Numbered from the stretch's first letter, positions 45,277-54,541 are shown. The stretch: DNA of 64,000 bases from Actinomycetota bacterium (GCA_027315345.1 DAHUYE010000026.1:20483-84482), one strand, 5' to 3'. Translations and numbers: made by a program. The notes: generated by a model from the letters alone, not told the origin.

Positions 45277-46062
45277 ATGCAGAAGCACATCCGACCGCAA
45301 GATCTGGCCCGGGATGACCGGTTCAACCGCATCACCACCGAGCAGCGCTTCAGCGATCCCCGCCAACGGGGCGAGGAACGCCGACTGGACAAGGGAGCTG
45401 CCGACTTGGCCGACCGGGCCCGGAGGCAGATGCACGGCATCTTCGTCGGGGAGATCCAGGCCCTCGAGGGGGCCGGTCGCACAGCCTTCGACTTCGATTC
45501 CCCCGGGGAGGTGCCCTATGAGCTCAAGCTGGACATGGCCCGCCAATGCTGGGACGAGGCTCGCCATTGCGAGATCTCCCTCAAGCTGGGCGACCATATG
45601 GGGATCCGCGTCGGTGAGTTTGCCGAGAGCACCCTCCTCTTCGAAGCGGCCTGCCATGAGGATCCCGTGTTCCGTCTAGCCGGGGTCAACCGGGCTCTGG
45701 AAGGCCTGGCTATCGATGTGTTCACGACCATGCGCGAGTTCGGTGACTCGGTGGCTGATCCCATCCTGGAGTTCTGTGAGGACTGGATGCTGGCCGATGA
45801 GGTCACCCACGTGCGGATGGGATCGAGTTGGCTACGGGCCGTAACCGCCGATGACCCGGACCGTCGGGCCCGGGCTCTCGAATTCCAGCGTACCGTCGAC
45901 GGACTGTTCAACTTCCGCGGTGTCCGGGGTGAAGAGGCGGGCGCCGGCATCCGACTGGCGCGCCGATTCCGGGAGATGGCCGGCTTCACCAACGAGGAGA
46001 TCGATGACATCGCGGCCATGGCGCAACGCGATCGCCTAGCCGCCGCCGCCTCGGCCAGCTGA
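45277..46062 (+). CDS. Ferritin-like diiron protein (DUF455-like)
   Basis: 261 residues. Two metal-binding helices: MARQCWDEARHCEIS and WMLADEVTHVRMGSSWL, plus a central EGLAIDVFTTM, giving E and ExxH residues of a four-helix diiron bundle. From memory this looks like the DUF455 family; function uncertain, perhaps RNA or radical chemistry. ATG 45277 follows AGGAG by about 11 bases; an in-frame start at 45196 is less likely. Confidence 0.75.
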   Translation: MQKHIRPQDLARDDRFNRITTEQRFSDPRQRGEERRLDKGAADLADRARRQMHGIFVGEIQALEGAGRTAFDFDSPGEVPYELKLDMARQCWDEARHCEISLKLGDHMGIRVGEFAESTLLFEAACHEDPVFRLAGVNRALEGLAIDVFTTMREFGDSVADPILEFCEDWMLADEVTHVRMGSSWLRAVTADDPDRRARALEFQRTVDGLFNFRGVRGEEAGAGIRLARRFREMAGFTNEEIDDIAAMAQRDRLAAAASAS

Positions 46063-46088
46063 GCTCTGCACGTGCTCACCACGCCTTA

Positions 46089-46112
46089 GCCGGCCCGGAG
46101 CCTTTGGCCGGC
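46089..46112 (+). terminator. Hairpin after the ferritin-like gene
   Basis: GCCGGCC (46089-46095) and GGCCGGC (46106-46112) form a 7-bp stem with a 10-nt loop 26 bp after the stop codon. No T-run. Confidence 0.35.
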
Positions 46113-46170
46113 TCCAGTTCCCTGGGCTTCCGTCAGAGCGATGGATGAGGTCCCGGGCGGCTGGTCCAAT

Positions 46171-46176
46171 TATCTT
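46171..46176 (+). promoter_or_regulatory. -10 box TATCTT of the histidine phosphatase gene
   Basis: TATCTT ends six bases before GTG 46183. This decides the start: the in-frame ATG at 46141 lies upstream of the box. Confidence 0.5.
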
Positions 46177-46182
46177 TCCGGG

Positions 46183-46773
46183 GTGCAACTCCTTCTGATT
46201 CGCCACGCCGAGCCTGTCCGGGTGGAAGCCGAGAGCGGAGTAGCCGACCCTTCCCTTACCGAGGCCGGCGTCCGCCAGGCGAGCCAGCTGGTCGAGTGGC
46301 TGAAGAGCGAACGACTCGACCATATCGCCGTGAGTCCCCTGCGGCGCGCCCGGGAGACGGCAGCTCCTCTGGCCGACGCCTTCGGACTCGAGCCTGAGGT
46401 GATTACCGGCCTGGCCGAGTTCGACGCTGAGGCCCCGAGCTACATCCCGATGGAGGAGCTGAGGGCAACCCGGGATCCCCGACTGAGCGCGCTGACAGAA
46501 GGCCGGTGGGAGGAGCTCGGCTCCCTGGTCGAACCCGAAACCTTCCGCCGGAGGGCCGTAGACACCGTCAACCGCCTGGCCGCCGCCCATCCGGGCGAGC
46601 AGGTGGCGGTGGTGTGTCACGGTGCGGTCATAAACGTCTATCTGGGCGATGTCATAGGCACACCGCGCCTGATGTGGTTCGAACCCCGCTATACCTCTGT
46701 GAGCCGGGTCCTGGTGTCACGCGGCGGAGTACGGACCGTGGGCTCGGTCAACGAGGCGGCCCACTTGCGTTGA
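46183..46773 (+). CDS. Histidine phosphatase (phosphoglycerate-mutase-like)
   Basis: 196 residues. Catalytic RHAE at residues 7-10 (LLLIRHAEPV), SPLRRARETA, and second His in VVCHGAVINVYLG. Acts on a phosphorylated small molecule, substrate unknown. GTG 46183 is preferred to ATG 46141 because it places RHAE at the usual distance and follows TATCTT. A GC hairpin overlaps the stop codon. Confidence 0.88.
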   Translation: MQLLLIRHAEPVRVEAESGVADPSLTEAGVRQASQLVEWLKSERLDHIAVSPLRRARETAAPLADAFGLEPEVITGLAEFDAEAPSYIPMEELRATRDPRLSALTEGRWEELGSLVEPETFRRRAVDTVNRLAAAHPGEQVAVVCHGAVINVYLGDVIGTPRLMWFEPRYTSVSRVLVSRGGVRTVGSVNEAAHLR

Positions 46774-46788
46774 GGGCCTGCGGCCCTC
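46772..46788 (+). terminator. Hairpin terminator at the phosphatase stop codon
   Basis: GAGGGCC-TGC-GGCCCTC is a perfect 7-bp stem with a 3-nt loop that begins in the TGA stop codon. No T-run. Confidence 0.45.
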
Positions 46789-46857
46789 GACCAGCTGCAG
46801 GCCATCAACCAGAAACGCAGCGGCATCACCGGCATACCCACCGGCTCCCGGGACTGA
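46783..46857 (+). pseudogene. Possible 24-residue remnant of replicative helicase DnaB
   Basis: The frame reads ALDQLQAINQKRSGITGIPTGSRD then TGA. GITGIPTG with the preceding helix resembles the DnaB linker before the Walker A domain (typically xVTGxPTGFxDLD). It is in the phosphatase frame after its stop but has no start. Short, so chance similarity is possible. Confidence 0.3.
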
Positions 46858-46866
46858 GGGCCCGGG

Positions 46867-48036
46867 TCAGCCCGGGGACGAGACCGGCCGCAGACCCCGC
46901 TCGGCCCGGCGGGCCCGCCGGCGCTTCATCACCGAACGGCGGCGCAGGTAGACGGTGCCGGTCAGGCCCACCACCGTCAACAACTCGGCCCAGTTCCAAC
47001 CCTCGGGGCTGGCCGGGGTGTGCTTCACCGTCCGGGGGGCGGCGGAGGCGGAGGACCGGGCCGCGGTGAGAGCGGTGGCGGGCAGGGTCGTGCGAACGGG
47101 CGGGAGCTGTTCCACCGCCGGCTCGGCGCTCACCGGGGTGGCGAAGCCCTGGTTGAACAGGGCCTCGGCGTCGGAGAAGAGGCCGGCCGGGGTGTCGTCC
47201 ATCAGGATGACCAGCATGGTCCGGCCGTCCCGCACCGCCTCGGTCACCAGCGTCTCACCGGCGGCCGGGGTCCAGCCCGGTTTGATGCCGATGACGCTCG
47301 GGTCCTCGGCCAGGAGGCGGTTGTGGTTGGGCAGCTCGTGGGACTGCCCGTCGACGCCCTGGAAGACGTAGTGCTGAGTGTCGACGATGGTGCGGAAGAG
47401 CGGGATGGTCATGTCGACCCGGGCGAAGACAGCCAGGTCGTAGGCGGAGATGAGATCGCCCTGGCCGAACTCGAAGCTGTCATCGAGGCCGGCCGGATCA
47501 TCGAAGACCATGGGGTCGGTGGCACCCAGCTCAGCCGCCACCCGCCCGGCCAGCTGCCCGAAGGCGGCCGGTGACCCGCTGACCCGGTCGGCCAGGGCCA
47601 CGGCGGCGTCGTTGGCCGAGACCATCAGCAGGGAGTACAGGGTCTGGTCCAGGGGCCAGACCTGGCCGGCCTTCATGTTGATCTTCATGGCTTCCTCACC
47701 GGCGGCGTCCGCACCCACGGGCACGGTGGCGTCGGCCGGCAGGTACTTCATGGCCAGGTAGGCGGTGATGATCTTGGCCACGCTGGCCGGCCGGACGGCC
47801 AGGTGTTCGCCCGAGGCGGCCAGCACCCGGCCGTTGCCGGCGTCGGCCAGCAGCCACTCCTTGGCGCTGGGGGTGAAGCTCGCCCCCGGCGAAGCCTGAC
47901 CGCCCCCCGGACCGGCCGCCTGCCCCGATTGGGCGGCGGTGGAGGTCGAAGCGGCCGAGCCGGCGCCGGCCAGGCCGATGACGCCGGCCCCCACGACCAT
48001 GGCGGCGGCCGCGGTCCGCCAGACACCCCGAATCAC
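46867..48036 (-). CDS. D-alanyl-D-alanine carboxypeptidase (S11, DacA-like)
   Basis: 389 residues: signal peptide (about 1-30), a low-complexity linker, S11 domain with S85-V-A-K88, SAN in LLMVSANDAAV, and IGIKPGWT where KTG is expected, so Thr is replaced by Pro. The C-terminal TM helix (about 355-372) and Arg-rich tail anchor it outside the membrane, where it trims peptidoglycan pentapeptides. GTG 48036 lies six bases after TAGTCT. Confidence 0.87.
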   Translation of the reverse strand: MIRGVWRTAAAAMVVGAGVIGLAGAGSAASTSTAAQSGQAAGPGGGQASPGASFTPSAKEWLLADAGNGRVLAASGEHLAVRPASVAKIITAYLAMKYLPADATVPVGADAAGEEAMKINMKAGQVWPLDQTLYSLLMVSANDAAVALADRVSGSPAAFGQLAGRVAAELGATDPMVFDDPAGLDDSFEFGQGDLISAYDLAVFARVDMTIPLFRTIVDTQHYVFQGVDGQSHELPNHNRLLAEDPSVIGIKPGWTPAAGETLVTEAVRDGRTMLVILMDDTPAGLFSDAEALFNQGFATPVSAEPAVEQLPPVRTTLPATALTAARSSASAAPRTVKHTPASPEGWNWAELLTVVGLTGTVYLRRRSVMKRRRARRAERGLRPVSSPG

Positions 48037-48042
48037 GGGGCC

Positions 48043-48048
48043 AGACTA
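48043..48048 (-). promoter_or_regulatory. -10 box TAGTCT of the carboxypeptidase gene
   Basis: On the minus strand TAGTCT ends six bases before GTG 48036, consistent with a leaderless mRNA. Confidence 0.4.
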
Positions 48049-48090
48049 GAAGTTGGGCCGGCGCCGGCCAGGCATGTCGGTCCGGCCCCC

Positions 48091-48486
48091 TCAGTTCTCG
48101 ACCGGGACCACCTCGAGTTCGAAGTCGGCTGCCCGGAATGTGACGGTGAAGTAGCGAAAGAACGACACCTGACCGAGCAGGCCCCAGGCGTAGGGCCATG
48201 GTTCGGCGAAGCCAACCTCTGCCTCCCAAGTGTGACCAACCGCCGTCAACCGCACAGGCAGGAGCCGCGCCTCGGTGACTGACCCGCCAACCACCACGGC
48301 TCGAGCTTCGAGCTGTCGCAGCTCCAATCCGGCTTCCGTCGCGATCCACCCTGGCAGCAAGGAATTGATCGACCCGGTGTCGGCCAGACAAGGAAAAGTG
48401 GCGTCATCCAGCCCCGCAACCGAGACATCGAGGATGGGCCTGGGCCAGCCCCCGGCTCCGGGCAGCTCGGTATAGGGGACGATCAA
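48091..48486 (-). CDS. Retropepsin-like aspartic protease domain protein
   Basis: 131 residues. FPCLADTGSINSLLP has the DTGS active-site loop of single-domain (retroviral-type) aspartic proteases, which act as dimers; WGLLGQVSFFRYF is the matching second motif. Cellular role unknown. ATG 48486 overlaps the stop of the upstream two-domain gene by four bases, a pairing suggesting a small accessory module. Confidence 0.72.
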   Translation of the reverse strand: MIVPYTELPGAGGWPRPILDVSVAGLDDATFPCLADTGSINSLLPGWIATEAGLELRQLEARAVVVGGSVTEARLLPVRLTAVGHTWEAEVGFAEPWPYAWGLLGQVSFFRYFTVTFRAADFELEVVPVEN

Positions 48487-48959
48487 GGCAGCTCGACGGA
48501 CAGAGCGGAGCCCATCGAGGCATTGGACTCGGGAACTAGCCAGACCCGGGCCTGGAGGTTGTAGCGGCGGAGCCAGGCCAGCACAACCTCGGGTGACCCC
48601 GCGTCAAACAGCACCTCGCCTGGGACTTGGGCCACCCAGCGACCCTGATAGGGCTCGAGCATGGCCGCCTCCGATCCCCCATGGGGCCCCAGGGCCGTAG
48701 GGGTGCTGCCCGGAGAAGCAGCCTGGCGTCGGTAGACACCCAGCCCGAGGCGGCGCAGCACGGCGCGGGCCTGATGGGTGGTGAAATCGGCGCGATCCAG
48801 CCCGGTCGCGGCCGCCAGCACCTGCTTGGGCGGATAACGCCTCCCACCCACCACCACGTAGTGATCCCGGATCGGCTCGGGCTCTATCCCTTCGGCCGCG
48901 GCCCCGATGGCGGCAGACGTCAGATCGAAGTCGTGCCCCGCAATCCGGGCCGTTGTCAT
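48483..48959 (-). CDS. Two-domain protein: ScoMcrA-N-like plus DUF5678-like
   Basis: 158 residues. Residues 28-75 (HYVVVGGRRYPPKQVLAAATGL, then HQARAVLRRLGLGVYRR) resemble the head segment of ScoMcrA-type restriction endonucleases. The last 60 residues (YQGRWVAQVPGEVLFDAGSPEVVLAWLRRYNL) resemble the DUF5678 strand-helix unit often next to retropepsin-like genes. Domain names are from memory. A purine-rich AAAGGA lies about ten bases before the ATG. No nuclease motif is seen. Confidence 0.6.
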   Translation of the reverse strand: MTTARIAGHDFDLTSAAIGAAAEGIEPEPIRDHYVVVGGRRYPPKQVLAAATGLDRADFTTHQARAVLRRLGLGVYRRQAASPGSTPTALGPHGGSEAAMLEPYQGRWVAQVPGEVLFDAGSPEVVLAWLRRYNLQARVWLVPESNASMGSALSVELP

Positions 48960-49063
48960 CGCGTCATCCTTTCTGATTCCTACTTATCGCAGCCTACCTG
49001 GTCGTCCAGTCCTCAGACCCGGCCTGGCTACCCAGGTGACGAGGGGCGAGCGGCTCGATGGGA

Positions 49064-51025
49064 CTACGCCGGCTGACCCCAGAGCAGGGCGGAGAGTCCT
49101 GAGTTGCGGGATATACGCCGGGTCAGGGCTTGCCTCACCGAGTCCTCGCTGCCGACCAGCAGCAGACGTTGGGTCGTTCGGGTCACGGCGGTGTAGAGCA
49201 GCTCCCTGGACAGGAGCCGGGACTCGACCTCCGGGAGCAGGACGACCACCGTCGCGAACTCCGATCCCTGGGACTTGTGGATGGTGGTGGCGTAGACGGT
49301 CTCGATGGAACCGAGGCGGGATGGGCTCACTAAGTCGGCGCCGGCGGGGCGGGCGAAGGACACCCCCTTCCTCTCGTCGGGAAGTAGCACGCTCACACCG
49401 GAGTCACCGTTGAAGAGCCGCAGGGTGTAGTCGTTGGCGGTGACCATCACCGGCCGGCCCGGATACCAGGGTCCTTCGGTCAGGCGGTCGGGATCGTCCT
49501 CGGCCAGCCAGGCCTCGATGCGCTGGTTCCACACCCCCACTCCGGCCCGACCCCGCCGATGGGCGCACAGGATCCGGGTACTGCCCAGTACCCCCAAGGC
49601 GCCGGCGGCGTCGCCCGCCAACGCCGCCGTCCGGAGGCCGACGCCCCAGCTCCGGGCCACCGCGCGGACCGGACCCAGGGCGGCCTCGGACGCCGAGCCG
49701 GGGTCGATATCCAACCAGCCGACGGCTTCGTCCCGACCTCTCAAGACTTCCATGGCCCGGTCGACGTCGCCGTCCCGGATGGCCGAGGCCAGGTCCCCCA
49801 AAGTTCCAGAGAATCGGAAGTTCGTCCGCAGCAGGACGATCGAGTCGGTGATCGCCGGCGCCTCGGGGGCCGCATCATCGACGGGGACGGTCGTACCGGT
49901 CAGCGACTCCAGCTCCACGCGGGTAGGAGTCTGCACACGCATACGGGTGGCGTTCGGGCCGACCACGTCTTCGAGGACGGCGCCCGATTCGACCGAGGCC
50001 AGCTGTTGGGGGTCGCCCAGCAGAATCAGCCGGGCGTCGGGCCGCACCGCCTCGACCAGGCGGGCCATCAGAGCGGAGGCGACCATGGACGTCTCGTCCA
50101 CGATCACGACATCGTGGGGGAGGTGGTGATGACGGTCGTGGCGGAACCGGCTGGCGTTGCCGGGCTGGGTTCCCAACAGCCGGTGCAGGGTGGAGCCACC
50201 GATAGCTCCCAGGCGGCGGGCCGTCTCATCGTCCACATCGAGTCGTGACAGCTCAGCCGAGACGGCCTCCTGCATACGGTTGGCGGCCTTGCCGGTCGGG
50301 GCGGCCAGGGCGACCATCAACCGCCGGCCCGAGGCCGCCCGGGCCTGCTCATCGAGCAGGAGCAGCAGCCGGGCGACGGTGGTCGTCTTGCCTGTCCCCG
50401 GACCGCCGGCGACGACCGTCAGGCGACGGGTAACCGCCGCAGCTGCGGCCCACCGCTGCTCTGACGACGCCTCGTCCGGGAACAGGTGCCGGAGCCCCTC
50501 CGACAGCAGCACCATGTCAACCGCTGGGCCCGAAGCCTCGGCGCGCTCACGAAGGGAGGAGGCCAGCAGTCGCTCGTCCCGCCAGTGCCGGTCCAGGTAG
50601 AGCGACGCCCCCGCCAACCGCAGCGGGCGGTGGGCCGGATCCTCCCCGACCGCCACCATCGGGCTGGCGGCTATCCGACTCAGCCACTCCCCCTCCTCCG
50701 GCCAGGGAAGAGCGTCGATGTCGACCTCAACGTCCGTGTCGAGGGCAACGTTCTCCCGCACGGAAGCCAGGTCCACACACACATGGCCGACTCGGGGCGC
50801 CCGTACGGCCAGGGCGGCGGCCAGCAGCACGTCCTCATCGATCTCGGGGCCCAACCGACCCAGACACATCGCCACGTGCACGTCGGCCGGACCGAGTATC
50901 CCGGCCCGGTTGAAAGAACCCAGAACCGTGTCCTTGTCGACACCCAGCACCAATCTGACGTCGTTGGGATCCACGATGGACTCGCCGAACGGGCCGGCCG
51001 AACCATCCGAAGTCACGATCACCAT
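49064..51025 (-). CDS. recD: Exodeoxyribonuclease V alpha subunit
   Basis: 653 residues. Superfamily 1B helicase: Walker A GGPGTGKTTT (about residue 215), AAPTGKAANRMQEAV, DETSM in VIVDETSM, GDPQQLASVESG, and C-terminal TTIHKSQGSEFATVVVLLP. The 5'-3' motor of RecBCD. The stop of recB lies three bases upstream, and recC-recB-recD form one minus-strand operon. Confidence 0.92.
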   Translation of the reverse strand: MVIVTSDGSAGPFGESIVDPNDVRLVLGVDKDTVLGSFNRAGILGPADVHVAMCLGRLGPEIDEDVLLAAALAVRAPRVGHVCVDLASVRENVALDTDVEVDIDALPWPEEGEWLSRIAASPMVAVGEDPAHRPLRLAGASLYLDRHWRDERLLASSLRERAEASGPAVDMVLLSEGLRHLFPDEASSEQRWAAAAAVTRRLTVVAGGPGTGKTTTVARLLLLLDEQARAASGRRLMVALAAPTGKAANRMQEAVSAELSRLDVDDETARRLGAIGGSTLHRLLGTQPGNASRFRHDRHHHLPHDVVIVDETSMVASALMARLVEAVRPDARLILLGDPQQLASVESGAVLEDVVGPNATRMRVQTPTRVELESLTGTTVPVDDAAPEAPAITDSIVLLRTNFRFSGTLGDLASAIRDGDVDRAMEVLRGRDEAVGWLDIDPGSASEAALGPVRAVARSWGVGLRTAALAGDAAGALGVLGSTRILCAHRRGRAGVGVWNQRIEAWLAEDDPDRLTEGPWYPGRPVMVTANDYTLRLFNGDSGVSVLLPDERKGVSFARPAGADLVSPSRLGSIETVYATTIHKSQGSEFATVVVLLPEVESRLLSRELLYTAVTRTTQRLLLVGSEDSVRQALTRRISRNSGLSALLWGQPA

Positions 51026-51028
51026 GGC

Positions 51029-54000
51029 TCAGGCTCCCGCCGGCACGGGGCTGCCGGTGGCCAGGAGGTCGGACACGGCGACCACCAGGTCCGGAGGTGT
51101 CGCCCAGGAGAAGACTCCACAGGGTTGGCCGTCAACCAAGGGGACTTGGGCGCCGGCCATTCCCCGGAGGAACAGATAAAGCATCCCGCCCAGGTTGCGG
51201 TGCGGGTCGTAGTCGGGAAGGCGCCAGCGCAGATAACGGTGCAGGGCCACGCTGTAGAGCAGGCCCTGCAGCGGATAGTGGGCGTGTTGCATCTCGGCGT
51301 CGAGGACGGAGGGCCGGTAGTGCCAGGCGCTGAGCGACTCGCCCTCCGGTCCCAGCCAGTTGGTCTTGTAGTCGACGATGAAGTAGCGCTGATCCCCGCC
51401 TGCATCGGCCTGGCGGAAAACGAGGTCGATGCTCCCGGTCAGGTAGCCGCGCAGGTGCGACGCCAGCAGCGGGTCCTTCAGCCTCTCGGCGTAGCCGGCC
51501 AGGACGGAGGCTCCCTCGGTGTGCACAGACATCAGCTCGGCCAGGTCATGGGTCAGGACATGACCGACGGGCTGGTCACCGCCGGCCAGAGGCAGCTCGA
51601 AGGTCACTTCGTCGAGGCGGTCACCCCTCTCGATGTCGCGCAGTCGCACGCCGCCGGGCAGCGGTCCCAGGGGGGTGTCGATGGCCACGGTCAGTGCAGA
51701 GGCCAGCCCGGGACCGACCAGATCGGCCCGGCCGCGGCGGTGCTGGGACTCCAGGACCCGGGCCAGCTCCACGTCGAAGTCAGCGGAGGCGAAGTCCGTC
51801 TGCTCAAGGACCTCGTGGACGAAGGTGCCAACTTCGGCGCCGCCGGGCAGATCCGCCCACGGCGAGGCGGCGGCCCGCAGAGTCATCTCAGTGTCGGCCG
51901 AGATGGAGGTCTGAGGTTCCGCCACAACCGCCGGGCCGGCGACGGAGGGCTCGTCCACCGTCCCGACGTTCTCCGGCTCGCTTCCGATCTGGAGGTCGTG
52001 GGCGCCAGCGGTGATGCCGGAATAGGACGTCCGCCGCCAGGAGCGGTCCAGTGACCGGTCCAACAGCGCCACCTCGAGGTCCGCCGCCGGCAAGGCATCC
52101 CCTCCGGCCCAGCGAACGCCCCCTCCCCCGGTAGCTCGCTCCACGGAGACAAAGCCGGGAGCCTTGGCCGCCACCTCCTCGAAGCGGGCCAGCATCTGGG
52201 CATCGGAGGGCCTCCTCTTCGGGCCCTTGGACGGAACGGTGCCGTCCTCCGATCGGGATACGAGCAGGCGGGCCAGTGCCGTCTCCTGAGCATCGACCAC
52301 GGCCGCCCACCAGATGACGACCTGGTACTTGGCCCGGGTGAGAGCGACGTACAGCTGGCGGAGGTCCTCGCCCCGTTCCTCGCTGAAGAAGGCGTCGTAG
52401 TGGCTCTGGTATTCCGGGTTGTCCGGGTGGCGGCCCCCCACGTCCAACTTTTGCTCGCCCGTCTCGGTGTGGAACACGATCGGGGGCCCAGGCTTGACCT
52501 GGTAGCCGATGTCCCAGAGGTAGGGGCAGTAGACGACGGGGAACTCGAGGCCCTTGGCCCGATGCACGGTGAGTACCTGCACCGCATCGACGTCGGTATC
52601 GAGGCGCCGGGCCCGGTCATCGGTGTCGGTCTGATCCTCCCCCGCCTCCTCGATGCGCCGGGCCAGCCAGGCCCTGAGACCGGAGAGACCGGCCTGGGAC
52701 CGGGACGCCTCGGCATGGAGCAGCTGGGCGACGTGGTCCAGATCGGTCAGCTGACGCTCGCCCTCTTCGAAGCGCAGGAGGCGGGCGGCCATGTGCTCCG
52801 ACACCAGCACGGCCCGGCCCAGGGCGGAGACGCCCCGGCGCTTGATCAGCACCTCCCAATGGCGGAGCCGGTCCTCGACGTGTTCCCACATCCGGTCGTC
52901 GGCGGAGGCAACCTCATCACCTGTCAACCCGAAGAAGGGACTCAGCGCCACCGACACCACCCGCCCCCTGTGGGTCGGCTGCTCCAGAGCCGACAGGAGC
53001 GACAGCCAGTGGCGGGCTGCCGAGGTCTTGAAGACGCTCTCGGCGGCCGCCACGACCGCAGGCACACCGGCCGACCTCAGGGCCTCTTGGACGAGAAAGG
53101 TCTGGCGGTTGCTCTGCACCAGGACGGAGATGTCACCGGGCCGGATCGGGCGCCGAGTCTCATCACCGGCGGCGTTCCGGTCCACCAGCTCGGCTTCATT
53201 GGACAGCAGGGCGGCAACGTCCCCGGCCAGGTCCTCGGCCACCCACTCGACGGCGGAGTCCTTCTGGTAGGAGCTGTCCTTGTTCTTGACTATGGCGTGG
53301 TCATCGTCATGGTGGACGATCCGCAGTCGCAGTGGAATCGGGCAGGGAGCCCCGTGCAGCCCCGGAAGTCGATGCGCGTCGCAGGGCTCCACGGGGCGGA
53401 ACGGAATGTCCGGATGACCAAGCCGCAGGGGATGGAAGAGGGCTTCCAGGCCGGCGAGCAGGCCGGCATCGCTGCGCCAGTTGGTGCCGAGGGTGAACTG
53501 TTGTGCAGCCGTTCGGGCGGCGGCAAGGTAGGCGAAGACGTCGGCGCCCCGAAAGCCGTATATGGCCTGCTTGGGATCGCCGATGAGAACCAGGATGGTT
53601 TCCCCCTCCCCGAAGGCCCGCCTGACCACCTCCCACTGCACCGGATCGGTGTCCTGGAACTCATCGACCAAGACGACCCCGTACCGCCCACGCATACGCA
53701 GGCGGGCGGCCTCGCCCCTCTCGTCGTCCTCTGACAGGGCATCGCGGAGGCGGACAAGCATGTCGTCATAGGTAAGGAAATTGGCATCGGTCAGTCTCTG
53801 GCGAGTCTGGGCCCTCACCGCCTCGGCCAGGCGGCGCCGCCGTCCGGGGTCGGTGGTCCTCAATTCGGCCGCCGCCGGTTCTAACGCGGTACTGGCGTTG
53901 GCGACGGCAACTTCGCCGACCTTGCCGGCTGCCGCCCGGTCGAACTCCGGGGCGCCGGAGAGACCGAGCGAGCGCGCCAGGTATACGTCGTCGACCACCT

Positions 54001-54541
54001 CCGACACCAGGTCCCGGGGATCCTCCAGGAGCTTGGCCCCTTCGGCCACCTGGCCGGCCACCCCGAGACCGGATAGGACCAGCTGGCAGAAGCCATGAAG
54101 GGTCGTCACGGTGGCAGCATCGAAGTTGGCCAGGGCCCGGGAGATATTGAGGTGCCGACTGATGACCGTGCCCCGGTCGCCCTCCACCAGGAGCTTGATG
54201 ACGTCGTCGGCGTCGGCGGGCAGGCTCTCGGAGTCGAGCCAGCGATCGAGGGCCTCCTCGGCCTGGACCAGTCGCCCTCGAATGCGGTCCCGCAGCTCGC
54301 TGGTGGCCATACGGGTGAAGGTCACGGCCAGGATGTCCGACACGTCGGCTACACCTTCGGCGATCAGCCGAGCCATCAGGGCGGCGATGGTGTAAGTCTT
54401 GCCCGTTCCTGCGCTGGCCTCCAGCAGGGTCACTCCGGAACCCGGCAGAGGGCCGCAGACGTCGAACGTCAGAAGTTCGATGGCGGGCGCAGATAGGAGG
54501 CCGTCCTTCTCATCGGCAGAAGGCGGGGTGGCCGCGCTCAT
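51029..54541 (-). CDS. recB: Exodeoxyribonuclease V beta subunit
   Basis: 1170 residues. UvrD-like helicase with Walker A EASAGTGKTYT near residue 44, ILAVTFTRMATSELR, VLVDEFQDTDPVQW, VHRAKGLEFPVVY, and a C-terminal RecB nuclease with FIVDYKTNWLG. Unwinds and degrades DNA ends, with RecC and RecD. ATG 54541 overlaps the recC stop by four bases. Confidence 0.93.
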   Translation of the reverse strand: MSAATPPSADEKDGLLSAPAIELLTFDVCGPLPGSGVTLLEASAGTGKTYTIAALMARLIAEGVADVSDILAVTFTRMATSELRDRIRGRLVQAEEALDRWLDSESLPADADDVIKLLVEGDRGTVISRHLNISRALANFDAATVTTLHGFCQLVLSGLGVAGQVAEGAKLLEDPRDLVSEVVDDVYLARSLGLSGAPEFDRAAAGKVGEVAVANASTALEPAAAELRTTDPGRRRRLAEAVRAQTRQRLTDANFLTYDDMLVRLRDALSEDDERGEAARLRMRGRYGVVLVDEFQDTDPVQWEVVRRAFGEGETILVLIGDPKQAIYGFRGADVFAYLAAARTAAQQFTLGTNWRSDAGLLAGLEALFHPLRLGHPDIPFRPVEPCDAHRLPGLHGAPCPIPLRLRIVHHDDDHAIVKNKDSSYQKDSAVEWVAEDLAGDVAALLSNEAELVDRNAAGDETRRPIRPGDISVLVQSNRQTFLVQEALRSAGVPAVVAAAESVFKTSAARHWLSLLSALEQPTHRGRVVSVALSPFFGLTGDEVASADDRMWEHVEDRLRHWEVLIKRRGVSALGRAVLVSEHMAARLLRFEEGERQLTDLDHVAQLLHAEASRSQAGLSGLRAWLARRIEEAGEDQTDTDDRARRLDTDVDAVQVLTVHRAKGLEFPVVYCPYLWDIGYQVKPGPPIVFHTETGEQKLDVGGRHPDNPEYQSHYDAFFSEERGEDLRQLYVALTRAKYQVVIWWAAVVDAQETALARLLVSRSEDGTVPSKGPKRRPSDAQMLARFEEVAAKAPGFVSVERATGGGGVRWAGGDALPAADLEVALLDRSLDRSWRRTSYSGITAGAHDLQIGSEPENVGTVDEPSVAGPAVVAEPQTSISADTEMTLRAAASPWADLPGGAEVGTFVHEVLEQTDFASADFDVELARVLESQHRRGRADLVGPGLASALTVAIDTPLGPLPGGVRLRDIERGDRLDEVTFELPLAGGDQPVGHVLTHDLAELMSVHTEGASVLAGYAERLKDPLLASHLRGYLTGSIDLVFRQADAGGDQRYFIVDYKTNWLGPEGESLSAWHYRPSVLDAEMQHAHYPLQGLLYSVALHRYLRWRLPDYDPHRNLGGMLYLFLRGMAGAQVPLVDGQPCGVFSWATPPDLVVAVSDLLATGSPVPAGA

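Noticed and set aside
46771..46857. UGA at the end of the phosphatase gene as a second selenocysteine codon, since the same frame continues for 27 codons.
   Set aside because: The phosphatase is already full length, the hairpin there is a GC terminator-like stem without a GGUCU-type loop, and the following residues are not phosphatase-like.
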